Counted from the first letter of the stretch, positions 47,551 through 56,534 are shown. The stretch is DNA of 64,000 nucleotides from Streptomyces sp. ACA25 (GCF_028200735.1 NZ_JAQKPV010000001.1:62001-126000); one strand, 5' to 3'. The notes: generated by a model not told the origin, from the sequence alone. Program-made: numbers and translations.

Positions 47551-48549
47551 GTGGGGACACACGTGATGTCGGTACTCGGTCTGACCGCCACGGAGGAGGA
47601 GATTTACCGCCATTTTCTGCGCCACCCGGACACCTCCCCGGGAGATATCCATCTGCTCCTGAGGTCCGATCGCCACACCACGGCACAGGCTCTGGCCCGG
47701 CTGCGCGACCTGCGTCTGCTCCAAGGCGATGACCAGCGTGCGTGGGCCACCGAACCGGACACCGCGGTGGCCCGGCTCGCCGAGGAACGGCTGGAGAACC
47801 TCCACCGGGAGATGCGGAACCTGACCTCCACCCGCCCCATTCTGGAGGCCCTCCGGCAGGAACGCGCCCCCCAGGAGGCGTGGGGCGGCCCGGCTCCCGG
47901 CATCGAGCGGCTGGAGGACCTTCGCCACGTGCGCAGCCGCATCGACGACCTCTCCTTCTTCGCCCATTCCGAAGTGATGGCCGCCGAGCCCTACACGGCC
48001 CTCAGCCCCGAGAACATCAGCTACGCCCGCCCCCTGGACCTGCGCTGTCTGCGCCGCGGAGTGCGCATCCGGAACCTGGTCCGCCGGGTCGCCCTGAGCG
48101 ACCGCGACACCGTTGCCTACCTGCGGGAACTGACCTCCCACGGAGCCCGGATCCGAGTCGCCGACGACTTCTCCGAACTGATCCTCATCTACGACCGGTC
48201 CACCGCCATGGTTCCGGTGGACCCGAAGGACACGTCCCGGGGCGCGCTCTGCGCCCGGGAGAGCGGTCTGGTGGAGAACATCATCACGCTGTTCGAGCGG
48301 CTCTGGGACGCCGCCGAGGACTTCAGCGACCTGGTGGACCCGGCCGACCGGCCCGCCGCCGAGCTGACCGGGGCCCAGCGCGAGGCGCTGCACCGCATGT
48401 GCACGGTGAACAAGGATGAGTCGGGTGCGCGGACCATGGGGGTGTCCCTGCGCACCTACCGGAGGCACATCGCCGACGTGATGCAGTTACTCGGAGCCGA
48501 GAACCGTGCCCAGGCCGCGCTCATGGCACGCGAGCGCGGCTGGGTGTGA
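47551..48549 (+). CDS. TrmB/LuxR-type two-HTH transcriptional regulator
   Basis: A 332-residue regulator. An N-terminal TrmB-like helix-turn-helix (LGLTATEEEIYRHFLRHPD, HTTAQALARLRDLRLLQG) is followed by a helical linker, a phospholipase-D-like middle fold (RRGVRIRNLVRRVAL, HGARIRVADDFSELILIYDRS) and a C-terminal LuxR helix-turn-helix (LTGAQREALHRMCT, GVSLRTYRRHIADVMQLLGAENRAQA). This family is numerous in Streptomyces. The upstream 170 bases are unusually A/T-rich and contain the inverted repeat CCGGGCAGAATTACCCGG, a candidate operator. It may control the neighbouring peptide cluster; this is inference. Confidence 0.88.
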   Translation: MGTHVMSVLGLTATEEEIYRHFLRHPDTSPGDIHLLLRSDRHTTAQALARLRDLRLLQGDDQRAWATEPDTAVARLAEERLENLHREMRNLTSTRPILEALRQERAPQEAWGGPAPGIERLEDLRHVRSRIDDLSFFAHSEVMAAEPYTALSPENISYARPLDLRCLRRGVRIRNLVRRVALSDRDTVAYLRELTSHGARIRVADDFSELILIYDRSTAMVPVDPKDTSRGALCARESGLVENIITLFERLWDAAEDFSDLVDPADRPAAELTGAQREALHRMCTVNKDESGARTMGVSLRTYRRHIADVMQLLGAENRAQAALMARERGWV

Positions 48550-48614
48550 GGGGCCGGCCCGCCCGTGCGGCGGGGCGGCCCCCGGGGCCCCCACTTGGGC
48601 GGCCCGTCGTCCTG

Positions 48615-48854
48615 TCAGTGGGCGCGCAACCGCCAGGGCTCGAGAGCCGGATCCGCCAGGGCTGCCGTCACCGCGGCACGCACCATGCCGGGCGCGACGC
48701 CCGGAGCGGAGATCCGCAGCCGGATGCGGTGCGGTGCCACGTCGTGGCCGTAGCTCCACACCGCGGGCAGCCGGCCGAGCACCCGGACCACCGCGATCTC
48801 CGCGGCCGGCGCGGCCCGCGCGTCCGCCTCGATCTCCACCCGAACCTCGGTCAT
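48615..48854 (-). CDS. Small protein translated with the FAD oxidoreductase
   Basis: A 79-residue protein (TEVRVEIEADARAAPAAEIA, then RLPAVWSYGHDVAPHRIRLRIS). Its ATG overlaps the oxidoreductase stop (ATGA), so the two are made together. No cysteines, signal or membrane segment. No family recognised. Confidence 0.68.
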   Translation of the reverse strand: MTEVRVEIEADARAAPAAEIAVVRVLGRLPAVWSYGHDVAPHRIRLRISAPGVAPGMVRAAVTAALADPALEPWRLRAH

Positions 48855-50317
48855 CGTCCCGTCACTGCCCTGCTCGGTGGAGCCAACGCGGGGGTGGCCA
48901 GTCCGAACTCCCGGCGCAGAGCCGAACGGGCCGCCAGATACCCGCACATGCCGTGCACACTCGGACCGGGCGGAGTCGCCGCGGAGCAGAGGTAGACGCC
49001 CGGCAGCGGGGTGCGGTACGGGTCCCAGCGCGCCACCGGACGCAGCAGACTCTGCCGCAGGGTGATCGCTCCGGTCCCGATGTCGCCGCCCACGTAGTTC
49101 GGGTTGTACTCCTGGTAGGCGGCCCCCGACAGACCGCGCTCGGCCAGCACCGTGTCGGTGAAGCCGGGCGCGTAGTGCTCGATCCGGGAGCGGATGAGCG
49201 CCACCGGGTCACGCCGGTCCCCGGGAGGCAGATGCGCGTATGCCCAGACCGGGCGCCGCCCCGCCCTGGCGCGGCCCGGGTCGGTGACCGCCGGGTCCAC
49301 GACCAGCACGAACGGCTCACCCGCCGCCTCGCCCCGGGCGTTGGCCGTCTCCTGCCGGAAGATCTCCGCGGCGGTACCGCCCAGGTGCACCGTCCCGGCC
49401 CGGCCCAGGCCGGGAGCCTTCCAGGGAATCGGGCCGGACACCAGGAAGTCCGCCTTCCCGGCCGCGGGACCGTACCGGTACCGCTCCAGCCGCCGCGCAT
49501 AACCACGGGGCAGCCGGTCCCCCGCCAGCTCCAGCAGACCCGCGGGGGCGGTGTCCAGCAGCACGGTCCGCGCGGACAGCTCGCGCAGATCCGTCACCTG
49601 ACGGCCGGTGTGGAACACCCCGCCGTGCGCCGTGATGTCGTCCGCCAGGGCTTCGGCGATGCGCCGGCTCCCGCCCCGGGGGAGCGGCCACCCCGAGCTG
49701 TGGGCGAGATGACCGAGCAGCATCGTCACCGCCGCACCGGGGAGGGACGGCAGCGGCCCCATCACGTGCGCGGCGACGCCCGCCAGCAGGGCCGGCGCCT
49801 CCTCCCCGGCGAATCCGCCGCCACGGGCCCGCAGCCCGTGTGCGAGTGCCCGGGGGGCCAGCAGCAGCGCGGCCCGCGGGTCGGGCAGCCCCCGCTGCCC
49901 CGACAGCAGCTGATCGACCACGGCCTCCCCGTGCTCCAGCAGTGGCTCCATCAGCCGCCGCCAGCGGTCACCGTCGGGTCCCAGGGCCGCACAGGTGGTG
50001 GAGAGGTCCCGCCAGGCCAGTGCCGCCCGGCCGCCCGCCAGCGGATGCCCGTAACTGATCTCGGGGCGCAGCAGTTCCACGCCGCGCGCGGCCAGGTCGA
50101 ACTCCCGGAAGAAGCGCGAAGCAGCGGCCATCGGATGCACCGCCGCACAGACGTCGTGCTCGATGTCGGTGTCGAACAGCGCCGCACCGCGCAGTCCGCC
50201 GCCGATGGTGTCCGCCGCTTCGTACAGCTCCACCCGCAGACCGGCCCGCGCCAGAGTCACCCCCGCCGCCAGTCCGTTCGGCCCGGTGCCCACCACGGCC
50301 ACGTCCGTGTCGGTCAT
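48851..50317 (-). CDS. NAD(P)/FAD-dependent oxidoreductase (phytoene-desaturase-like)
   Basis: A 488-residue flavoprotein. The FAD-binding motif VAVVGTGPNGLAAGVTLARAG and the following VELYEAADTIGGGLRG are at the N-terminus, and the C-terminal FAD segment is TPLPGVYLCSAATPPGPSVHGMCGYLAA. The middle (GHLAHSSGWPLPRGGSRRIAEAL) is typical of amine-oxidase/phytoene-desaturase relatives. The ATG at 50317 has GGAGGG upstream. It lies between the TrmB/LuxR gene and the peptide cluster, on the cluster's strand, and could oxidise the cluster's product or serve separately. Confidence 0.9.
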   Translation of the reverse strand: MTDTDVAVVGTGPNGLAAGVTLARAGLRVELYEAADTIGGGLRGAALFDTDIEHDVCAAVHPMAAASRFFREFDLAARGVELLRPEISYGHPLAGGRAALAWRDLSTTCAALGPDGDRWRRLMEPLLEHGEAVVDQLLSGQRGLPDPRAALLLAPRALAHGLRARGGGFAGEEAPALLAGVAAHVMGPLPSLPGAAVTMLLGHLAHSSGWPLPRGGSRRIAEALADDITAHGGVFHTGRQVTDLRELSARTVLLDTAPAGLLELAGDRLPRGYARRLERYRYGPAAGKADFLVSGPIPWKAPGLGRAGTVHLGGTAAEIFRQETANARGEAAGEPFVLVVDPAVTDPGRARAGRRPVWAYAHLPPGDRRDPVALIRSRIEHYAPGFTDTVLAERGLSGAAYQEYNPNYVGGDIGTGAITLRQSLLRPVARWDPYRTPLPGVYLCSAATPPGPSVHGMCGYLAARSALRREFGLATPALAPPSRAVTGR

Positions 50318-50433
50318 GATGCCCTCCCTCCTGTGCTCTCCCATGAACGTCTCTCCTGCCGCGTCCCGCTGCCGCCACCGCCCACCGGGTCACGTGCCGG
50401 ACCGGAGGTGCCGGACCGGCACGTGACCCGCGC

Positions 50434-50634
50434 TCACTGCCAGCCGTTGGCGGCCAGCTCCACGGCCGGCGCCGGTGCGGAGCCGCTCGCGGAGCTCACG
50501 GCGGCGTGACCGGCGGCGCCGGCGGTGAACACCACCGCCGCGAGCAGCAATCCCAGTCGAGGGAAAACGTGGCCCCGGTTTTCGGAGTTCCGGTTTTCGT
50601 TTTCAGTTGCTCTGTCGACTGCTGAAATCTGCAT
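50434..50634 (-). CDS. Small exported peptide precursor ending NGWQ
   Basis: A 66-residue protein. Polar head MQISAVDRATENENRNSENR, one hydrophobic signal/anchor helix (PRLGLLLAAVVFTAGAAGHAA), then a short tail VSSASGSAPAPAVELAANGWQ. The mature part would be only about 20–25 residues. GAGGAG precedes the ATG at 50634 by eleven bases. The codons of the head are less GC-rich than usual. It sits between the FAD oxidoreductase and the ABC exporter on the same strand. Could be a signalling peptide or a small membrane protein; no family is recognised. Confidence 0.6.
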   Translation of the reverse strand: MQISAVDRATENENRNSENRGHVFPRLGLLLAAVVFTAGAAGHAAVSSASGSAPAPAVELAANGWQ

Positions 50635-50786
50635 CGTGCCCACTCTCCTCAGCTTCCGGCATTTTCGGCGTCCTCGACTGGTGTTCCTCAAGGTGCCAGG
50701 TGAGGAAATCCGGAACCAGAGAATGCGGTGGCAGCACACTGCACAGGCCCGTGCAACATGTTGCCGGGGAGCCCCGGCCACGTGGC

Positions 50787-50818
50787 GCGGCCCCGGCCCG
50801 TCGACGGGCCGGGGCCGC
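50787..50818 (-). terminator. Hairpin terminator of the linaridin-like operon
   Basis: GCGGCCCCGGCCCG (50787–50800), loop TCGA, and the exact complement (50805–50818): a 14-base stem nine bases after the exporter stop on the minus strand. Confidence 0.9.
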
Positions 50819-50827
50819 ACTGCCCGG

Positions 50828-52678
50828 TCAGCGGCCCGCCGGGACCGGCTCGAGCGCTTCCGCCGCCGCGTCCGCAGGGCCGGGGCGGACGGCTCCCGCA
50901 TCCAGCTGAGCGCTGGCGAGCCGGCGGTACAGCTCGTCGCGCTTCATCAGCTCCTGGTGGGCTCCGATGTCCCGCACCCGCCCGCCGTCGAGCACGACGA
51001 TCCGGTCGGCGTCGACCACGGTGGAGATGCGGTGCGCGATGGCGATCACCGCGCAGCGCTGCGAGACCCGTCGCAGCACGTTCCGGAAAGCTTGCTCGGC
51101 GTCCGAGTCGAGGTGGGACGTCGCCTCGTCCAGCAGCATGACGGCCGGCCGCTGGAGGAGGGCGCGGGCGATGCACAGCCGCTGCCGCTGCCCGCCGGAC
51201 AGGCCACTGCCCTGGTCGCCCAGCTCGGTGTCCAGGCCCTGCGGGAGGGCGTCCACCACGCTGGTCAGCCCGGCCATTTCGACGGCCTCGCGGATCTCCG
51301 CCTCGTCGGCCTCCGGGTTGGCGTACACGAGGTTGGCACGCAGGGTGCCACGCATCGCGGCGCTGTCCTGCTGCACGTAGCCGACGCGGCCCCGCACATC
51401 CTGCAGGGGCAGCCGGGCGATGTCCCGTCCGTCGACCAGGATCCGGCCGCTGCCGGCCCGGTAGAAGCGCTCGATCAGCTGGAAGACGGTCGTCTTGCCG
51501 GCCCCTGAGGGGCCCACCACGGCGGTCAGGCCCCGCTCGGGCACGGTGAACGAGACCCCGGACAGGGTGGCCTGCTCGCCGTAGGCGAAGTGCACGTCGC
51601 GGAACTCCACCGCCGCCCGGCCGCTGTCCGGGTCCGGAGCGGTCAGCGGGGCTCCCGCCACCGCGCCGTCCTCCTCCTGCTCCAGCCCGACCAGCTCGTC
51701 CACCCGCTGGATGGCGGCCCGGCCCTGCTGGAACTGGCCGACGGCGAGGAAGAACAGCACCAGCGGGGAGACCAGGTAGAACAGGTACATCACGAAGGCG
51801 GTGAGGTCGGCGGCCGGCATCGAGCCGGTGGCGACCCTGGCCATTCCCGCCCCGACGACCGCGGCGAGCGAGATCTGCATGCCGACGTTCATGGTCGGGG
51901 ACAGCAGCGCGTTGTAGGCGCTGACCCGGATGCCCGACCTCCGGGCCCGGCCGGCCAGCTCCGCAAGCCCGGCCTGCTCCCGGTCCTCGGCCCGGGCCGC
52001 CTTGACCGTGGTCAGCGCGGACAGCACTCGCTGCAGGTCGGCGCCGAACTCGCCGGTGTCCTCACGGTTCTCGACCGCCACCACCCGCAGCCGCTTCGCG
52101 AGCCACAGCGAGGCCACGCTGGCCGTTCCCAGACATCCCAGGGTGATCAGCAGCAGCCACACGTCGATCCAGGCCATCAGGGCGATGCCGCCGAGGACCA
52201 TCAGACCGTTGATGATCAGCTGGGCCAGGCTGTGCGACAAAGCGATCTTCACCAGTGAGGTGTCGGAGACCAGCCGCGTGTGCACGTCCCCCTGCCGCTG
52301 CTGCTGGAACCGGGCGAGGTCCGCGCGGATGACGCGGCCGGCGAGGTGTGCCCGGGCGTCGCAGACGATGTTCTCGCCGGCCCGTCCGATCAGGTAGGCC
52401 TGGCCGGCGGAGAGTGCCGCGTCCGCGAGGAAAAGCCCCGCCAGCAGCACGATGATCCAGGTGAGCGGGTTGCCCAGGCCGGCCGCCTCGATCAGTTCGC
52501 CGATGACCAGTGGCTGGGCCAGGGTGGCCGTGACGCCGAGAATGCCGGTCAGGACGCCGGCCAGCAGCAGCCTGCGGTGGCGCCGGGCGAGCCGGCTGAT
52601 GGTGCCGGTCTCGCCCCCGGCCTCGTCCCCCGGGACGTCCGTGCGGGAAGCGGCGGGGTCAGCCTGCGGCACGGCCAT
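50828..52678 (-). CDS. ABC exporter (fused membrane and ATPase domains) of the linaridin-like cluster
   Basis: A 616-residue half-transporter. Six hydrophobic helices (LLAGVLTGILGVTATLAQPLVI, WIIVLLAGLFLADAALSA, and others to about 300) are followed by the ATPase: VEFRDVHFAYGEQ, Walker A VGPSGAGKTTVF, signature GSGLSGGQRQRLCIARALL, Walker B AVMLLDEATSHLDSD and IAIAHRISTV. There is no peptidase C39 domain, so leader removal must be done by another protease. It is the last gene of the operon, overlapping the methyltransferase by 20 bases. By place and type it is the expected exporter (LinT-like) of the mature peptide. Confidence 0.92.
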   Translation of the reverse strand: MAVPQADPAASRTDVPGDEAGGETGTISRLARRHRRLLLAGVLTGILGVTATLAQPLVIGELIEAAGLGNPLTWIIVLLAGLFLADAALSAGQAYLIGRAGENIVCDARAHLAGRVIRADLARFQQQRQGDVHTRLVSDTSLVKIALSHSLAQLIINGLMVLGGIALMAWIDVWLLLITLGCLGTASVASLWLAKRLRVVAVENREDTGEFGADLQRVLSALTTVKAARAEDREQAGLAELAGRARRSGIRVSAYNALLSPTMNVGMQISLAAVVGAGMARVATGSMPAADLTAFVMYLFYLVSPLVLFFLAVGQFQQGRAAIQRVDELVGLEQEEDGAVAGAPLTAPDPDSGRAAVEFRDVHFAYGEQATLSGVSFTVPERGLTAVVGPSGAGKTTVFQLIERFYRAGSGRILVDGRDIARLPLQDVRGRVGYVQQDSAAMRGTLRANLVYANPEADEAEIREAVEMAGLTSVVDALPQGLDTELGDQGSGLSGGQRQRLCIARALLQRPAVMLLDEATSHLDSDAEQAFRNVLRRVSQRCAVIAIAHRISTVVDADRIVVLDGGRVRDIGAHQELMKRDELYRRLASAQLDAGAVRPGPADAAAEALEPVPAGR

Positions 52679-53474
52679 CTCCGTTCACCCCCGGCCGGAC
52701 GTAACGGCTGATGAACATGGGCGCGAGCGCGGTGTAGGGAGTGCCCACCCAGTCCGCCTGACGGCCCGCCGGTTCCAGCCCGGCCACGGCGGCGTACGCG
52801 TCCACCTCGTCGGGGCTGGTGAGCCGGCTCATCTCCGAGCCCACCCGGGAAGTGCCGTTCTCGTACCAGATGTGCGAGGCGTGCCAGAGGTGCTGATCGC
52901 CGGGGAGCAGCGTGGAGTACGTCTGGAGCCCGGTGTTCGGCTGCGGGTAGGGCACGAAGAAGGAGGTGCGCTGCCGGCCCTCGTGCAGGGCCAGCATGCC
53001 GTCCCGGTTCGCTGTTTCCACCACCAGGGTGCCGCCGGGGGCCAGCCGTTCGGCGGCCCGGCTGATGGCCGCCTGCTGATGGGCGGGGTCGAGCAGCATG
53101 GAGAGCGTGGCGCACACGCAGTACACCAGGCCGTAGCTCCGTTCGTCGGTGTACTCCCGGATGTCGCCGTGCACCGCGGTGACCTCGCCCGGGCCGTCGT
53201 CGGCGGCGACGGCGGCGCGCAGCCGGGTGAGCATTTCCGGGGAGGAGTCCACGCCCACCACCTCCCCGGCCAGGCGGGCCAGCGGACGGGCGATGCGGCC
53301 GGTGCCCACGCCGAACTCCAGGGTGGGTGAGCCGTCCTGCGGGTGCCAGGCGGCCAACTGCTCCGCCGCTCGCTCCGCGTTGGCGTCCTGCGGGAAGATG
53401 CGGTCGTAGAAGCCGTCGAACTCCCGTCCGTACCCGATGTCCTGCACGGTTCTCAGCTCTGTGGGAGCAGTCAT
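52659..53474 (-). CDS. Class I SAM-dependent methyltransferase of the linaridin-like cluster
   Basis: A 271-residue methyltransferase. SAM motif I is PTLEFGVGTGRIARPLARLAGEVVGVDSSPEML; motif III-type CVCATLSMLLDPAHQ and LAPGGTLVVETAN follow. The C-terminal half (LHEGRQRTSFFVPYPQPNTGLQTYST) is aromatic-rich. In linaridins such as cypemycin a methyltransferase dimethylates the N-terminus of the core peptide; this gene is positioned to do the same, but that is inferred. The ATG at 53474 has GAGAGG seven bases upstream. Confidence 0.88.
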   Translation of the reverse strand: MTAPTELRTVQDIGYGREFDGFYDRIFPQDANAERAAEQLAAWHPQDGSPTLEFGVGTGRIARPLARLAGEVVGVDSSPEMLTRLRAAVAADDGPGEVTAVHGDIREYTDERSYGLVYCVCATLSMLLDPAHQQAAISRAAERLAPGGTLVVETANRDGMLALHEGRQRTSFFVPYPQPNTGLQTYSTLLPGDQHLWHASHIWYENGTSRVGSEMSRLTSPDEVDAYAAVAGLEPAGRQADWVGTPYTALAPMFISRYVRPGVNGDGRAAG

Positions 53475-53485
53475 CTCGGTGCCTC

Positions 53486-53572
53486 TCACTTCCGGTAGCC
53501 GGCGGCGTGGAACGCGATGACGGCGGCGGTGCCGATCGCGATGACGAAGATGGCGAGGGTGGCGTTGCTCAT
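53486..53572 (-). CDS. 28-residue membrane peptide (MSNAT type) inside the linaridin-like operon
   Basis: MSNATLAIFVIAIGTAAVIA then FHAAGYRK: one hydrophobic helix with a basic tail. Its ATG overlaps the stop of the DUF5819-type gene (ATGA) and its stop lies 12 bases before the methyltransferase start, so it is built into the translational chain, which argues that it is real. A paralogue of 26 residues is at 43916–43996. It may be a small subunit of the membrane-bound modification complex. Confidence 0.75.
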   Translation of the reverse strand: MSNATLAIFVIAIGTAAVIAFHAAGYRK

Positions 53573-54228
53573 GCGGCGGCTCCTTGGGGTGCGGTGGCCG
53601 GCTCGGCCCGTTCCACGGGGGCGGCCGGTCCGGCGGCCGGTGTGCCGGGCCGCATCGGGACGTAGGGGGAGACGAAGATGACCTCGGGCTCCTCCGACTC
53701 GTCGTATCCCGTCGCCCTGGCGAGGGTGAACTGGAAGCCCTTGGCGTCCTGCCCGCCGGCCCGGACGATCTCCGCCCGGAGGTAGGCGCACAGGGTCCGG
53801 TAGGCCGGCATCTTCGTGACGACGGCGAAGCCCTTGCTCAGGTTGGTGATCAGCTCGGTGCCGACGTCGAAGACGGCCTTCTCGGGGCGGCGCCCCGGGA
53901 ACCAGAAGAACTGCACGGGCTTGCGTCCCGCGATGACGTCCACCGACCGCCACTCGGAGGTCTCTCCGGCCGTGTTCAGGGTCCGGTAGAAGAAGTGGAA
54001 GTCGTGCTGGGCCGGGTTCGGCGCGAAGAAGCGCCAGTTCGGGAAGGCGCCGGAGAAGAGATCCAGCCGGGAGATCCGGCCGAAGCTGGGGTTGGGGTGC
54101 TGCGAGGCCAGCGTGCCTGCCAGCATCACGGCGGCGGCGACCCGGGTGAACCCTCCCGGTCCGGTCACCGCCTGCTTGACGGCGGCCTGCGCGGTGCGGA
54201 CGGCTTGCGCCGTCAGTGCGGGGGTCAT
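53569..54228 (-). CDS. DUF5819-type membrane protein, LinL-like
   Basis: A 219-residue protein. One hydrophobic segment near residue 30–42 is followed by PNPSFGRISRLDLFSGAFPNWRFFAPNPAQHDFHFFYRT, with the WRFFAPNP motif of DUF5819, and then soluble sequence and a Pro/Ala tail. DUF5819 proteins accompany HTTM proteins. In linaridin clusters a small membrane protein (LinL/CypL type) and a larger one with a hydrolase domain (LinH/CypH) are the enzymes thought to dehydrate and epimerise the precursor; this pair fits. Starts in the stop of the preceding gene (ATGA). LinL identity is inferred. Confidence 0.78.
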   Translation of the reverse strand: MTPALTAQAVRTAQAAVKQAVTGPGGFTRVAAAVMLAGTLASQHPNPSFGRISRLDLFSGAFPNWRFFAPNPAQHDFHFFYRTLNTAGETSEWRSVDVIAGRKPVQFFWFPGRRPEKAVFDVGTELITNLSKGFAVVTKMPAYRTLCAYLRAEIVRAGGQDAKGFQFTLARATGYDESEEPEVIFVSPYVPMRPGTPAAGPAAPVERAEPATAPQGAAA

Positions 54229-56168
54229 CGTGCCTCCTCCAGGTCGGCGGCCCGGCCGGCCGCGGTGGTCTGCTCGGTGGTGCTGTCGGCGGTGGCGGTG
54301 GCGGTCAGGAAGTCGAGGATCTGCGCGGCCACCTCACCGCCCAGCCGCGGGCTGGTCAGAAGTGAGTCGTGGTCGGAGCCCTCCACCACGCAGGTCCGGA
54401 CGAGGCGGTGACCGCCCTTGTGCGCGTCGGCGATCTCCTGGTGCATCAGCAGTTGCTCCGGGTCGCGGTCCACCGTCTGCTGGGCGGAGACCACCAGGGC
54501 ATGTGCGCCGACCGGGGCGAGGTCTCCCTCGAAGGCGCGGAACTCCTTCTCCGTCGCCTCCCACTCGCGCATTCCGGCCTTCCACATCCGGGAGTCGGCG
54601 TACTGGGCCATCACCTTGGAGCGGACGCCCGCGGGGAGGTTGTGCACCCACTCCGGGCGCACCAGCAGGGCGCCGAGGCCGGCCTGCAGGCTGTGCAGGA
54701 AGGTGCCGAGTCCGCCCTTGAGCCGCTCGGCGGAGTCGCTCTGCTGCGAGGAGCGCTGAAGCTCCGCCGGATGGGAGCTGTCGATGTACACGACGGAGTG
54801 CAGCCGGTCACCGAGCTGTCCGGCCGCCCGCCGGGCGATCTCCCCGCCCAGGGAATGGCCGGCGAGCACCACGTCCCGGTGCCGGGGGACGGCAGCCGTG
54901 ACGAGATCCACCAGATCGTCGACCGACTCCTGCAGGGTGAACGGCTTGCCGCCGTGATAGTGGCTGGCGCCGTAGCCCGCCCGGTTGTAGGTGATCACGT
55001 CGTACCGGCTCTCCTGGAGCAGCTTCTCGGTGATCCAGGAGAAGTGCTCGGCGGTGGAGATCAGCCCGGGGACGAGCACGACCACCGGGCCGGTGCCGTC
55101 CGGCGTCAGCCGGGGGTCGTAGCCGAGCCGGTTGCCGTGGCGGGTCGTCACAGTGCGGGTACCGGGCCAGCCGTCGGTGGCGCGCAGCCGCCGTCCCACG
55201 GCGACGGCCGCCGCGGCGGCCGCACTGCCGGCGGCGACCACGGCCGTCGCGCGGAGCATCCGGTCGTCCCGTCCGGCGGCGGGCGGGAGGCTGCGCGGAG
55301 CGCTGGTGTAGGCGACCATCGGGTGCATCGCGATGAACGAGGTCGCGAACCGTCCGAGGCCCATCACGAAGCCGTTGGCGACGTGGAAGGAGGCGGCCGA
55401 GGCGAGCACCGGGCGCGTCAGCGCTCCGCCCTTGGCGTACAGCACCGGGAAGAGACACTCCAGGGCCAGCACCCCGTGGGCCAGGAGGCGGGCGGACTTC
55501 GGGTACTTCCGGGTGAGCCGCCACACGTCCTTCTGGCCGTACGTCCGGGTGCGCATGACGCCGCTCAGCGCGGAGCCGTCCCGCCAGTCCTTGCCCAGCA
55601 GCTTGACCCAGCCGGAGACCAGGTAGGAGAGGTTCGACTGCAGGGCGACGTACCACAGCAGGGCGTCCTGCACCTGCGGGGACGGCGCCATGCGGGCCAG
55701 GCCGGTGGCGGTCTGCACGAGAGTGGATGCCTGGTCGGCGCCGTCGGTGCCGTACCGGTGCCGCGGGTACAGGGCGGCTCCGCTCACGCCGAGGAAGGCG
55801 TTGGCGGCCCCGCGCCACTTCCCGTTCCCGGGGAGCAGCAGCCCGGCCGAGGCGGCGACCCGCGCCGCGTGCAGCACCGTGGTGGTCCGGTCGTGGGCCA
55901 GGAGGTCCAGGACTTTGCGGGTGGCGCGGCTGCGGCCGGCGTAGGCGTCGCGGGCGATGGCCCAGTCGTTCAGGCCGCCGGCCCTGATGTGGTCGCGATG
56001 GGTGAGGTATTCGAGGCCGGCGGTCAGCGAGGTCACGGCGGAGAGCCGCTCGGACGCGCCCATGGCCTGGTCACGGCTGAGGGGAATCGGCCCGAACAGG
56101 GCCGACGCGGCCTTTTTGACTGCCGCGGAATTCTGGAAAAGACGCTTCACGGTGGCCTCCCGGGACAT
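54225..56168 (-). CDS. HTTM-like membrane protein fused to alpha/beta hydrolase, LinH-like
   Basis: A 647-residue fusion. The N-terminal 330 residues form a multi-helix membrane domain with HTTM-like features (LTAGLEYLTHRDHIR, WYVALQSNLSYLVSGWVKLLGKDWRDGSAL, HPMVAYTSAPRSLPP). The C-terminal 300 residues are an alpha/beta hydrolase: LVPGLISTAEHFSW, RAGYGASHY, nucleophile VLAGHSLGGEIARRA, acid in the strand ALVVSAQQTVDRDPEQ and histidine in EGSDHDSLL. This architecture matches CypH/LinH of linaridin pathways. It is downstream of the precursor genes and overlaps the DUF5819 gene by four bases. Confidence 0.85.
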   Translation of the reverse strand: MSREATVKRLFQNSAAVKKAASALFGPIPLSRDQAMGASERLSAVTSLTAGLEYLTHRDHIRAGGLNDWAIARDAYAGRSRATRKVLDLLAHDRTTTVLHAARVAASAGLLLPGNGKWRGAANAFLGVSGAALYPRHRYGTDGADQASTLVQTATGLARMAPSPQVQDALLWYVALQSNLSYLVSGWVKLLGKDWRDGSALSGVMRTRTYGQKDVWRLTRKYPKSARLLAHGVLALECLFPVLYAKGGALTRPVLASAASFHVANGFVMGLGRFATSFIAMHPMVAYTSAPRSLPPAAGRDDRMLRATAVVAAGSAAAAAAVAVGRRLRATDGWPGTRTVTTRHGNRLGYDPRLTPDGTGPVVVLVPGLISTAEHFSWITEKLLQESRYDVITYNRAGYGASHYHGGKPFTLQESVDDLVDLVTAAVPRHRDVVLAGHSLGGEIARRAAGQLGDRLHSVVYIDSSHPAELQRSSQQSDSAERLKGGLGTFLHSLQAGLGALLVRPEWVHNLPAGVRSKVMAQYADSRMWKAGMREWEATEKEFRAFEGDLAPVGAHALVVSAQQTVDRDPEQLLMHQEIADAHKGGHRLVRTCVVEGSDHDSLLTSPRLGGEVAAQILDFLTATATADSTTEQTTAAGRAADLEEAR

Positions 56169-56336
56169 GCGGAATCTGCTGAGCAGGAGAAAAGGGCGAG
56201 AAAGGGCCGCGCGCGGCCGGTCACGCGCGCGGAAACAATGCGGGGCGACAGCGGATGAGCCGATGCCGGGTGTGTTCCGGAAGCAGACGGTTCCGCCCCG
56301 GCCGGCCGGCGCCGGCCGGCCGGGAGGAACGCGTGG

Positions 56337-56534
56337 TCAGCGGATCTGCTCGCCGGCGGCGCGGCCGGCCTCGTAGGCCGCCACGGTGGCGGCGCCGAAC
56401 GCGATGCCCGCCATGAAGGCGGCCGGCGTGGCCAGCACCGCGGTGCCGCCGGTGTTCACCAGGCCGTGCCGGTCCTGGATGTCCACGCCCGACAGTTCGG
56501 ACGAGCGGTTCATGTGCAGGGTGAGGTCTCGCAT
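56337..56534 (-). CDS. Linaridin-like precursor peptide 1
   Basis: A 65-residue peptide: leader MRDLTLHMNRSSELSGVDIQ, then DRHGLVNTGGT, the motif AVLATP and a core of 28 residues, AAFMAGIAFGAATVAAYEAG ending RAAGEQIR. AVLATP matches the linaridin PxxxTP motif except for the first proline. The core is Ala/Gly-rich with a single Thr. The ATG at 56534 has AGAGAGAA upstream. The C-terminal G-EQIR resembles GEIIR in precursor 4 and GSEIQ in precursor 3. Confidence 0.8.
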   Translation of the reverse strand: MRDLTLHMNRSSELSGVDIQDRHGLVNTGGTAVLATPAAFMAGIAFGAATVAAYEAGRAAGEQIR

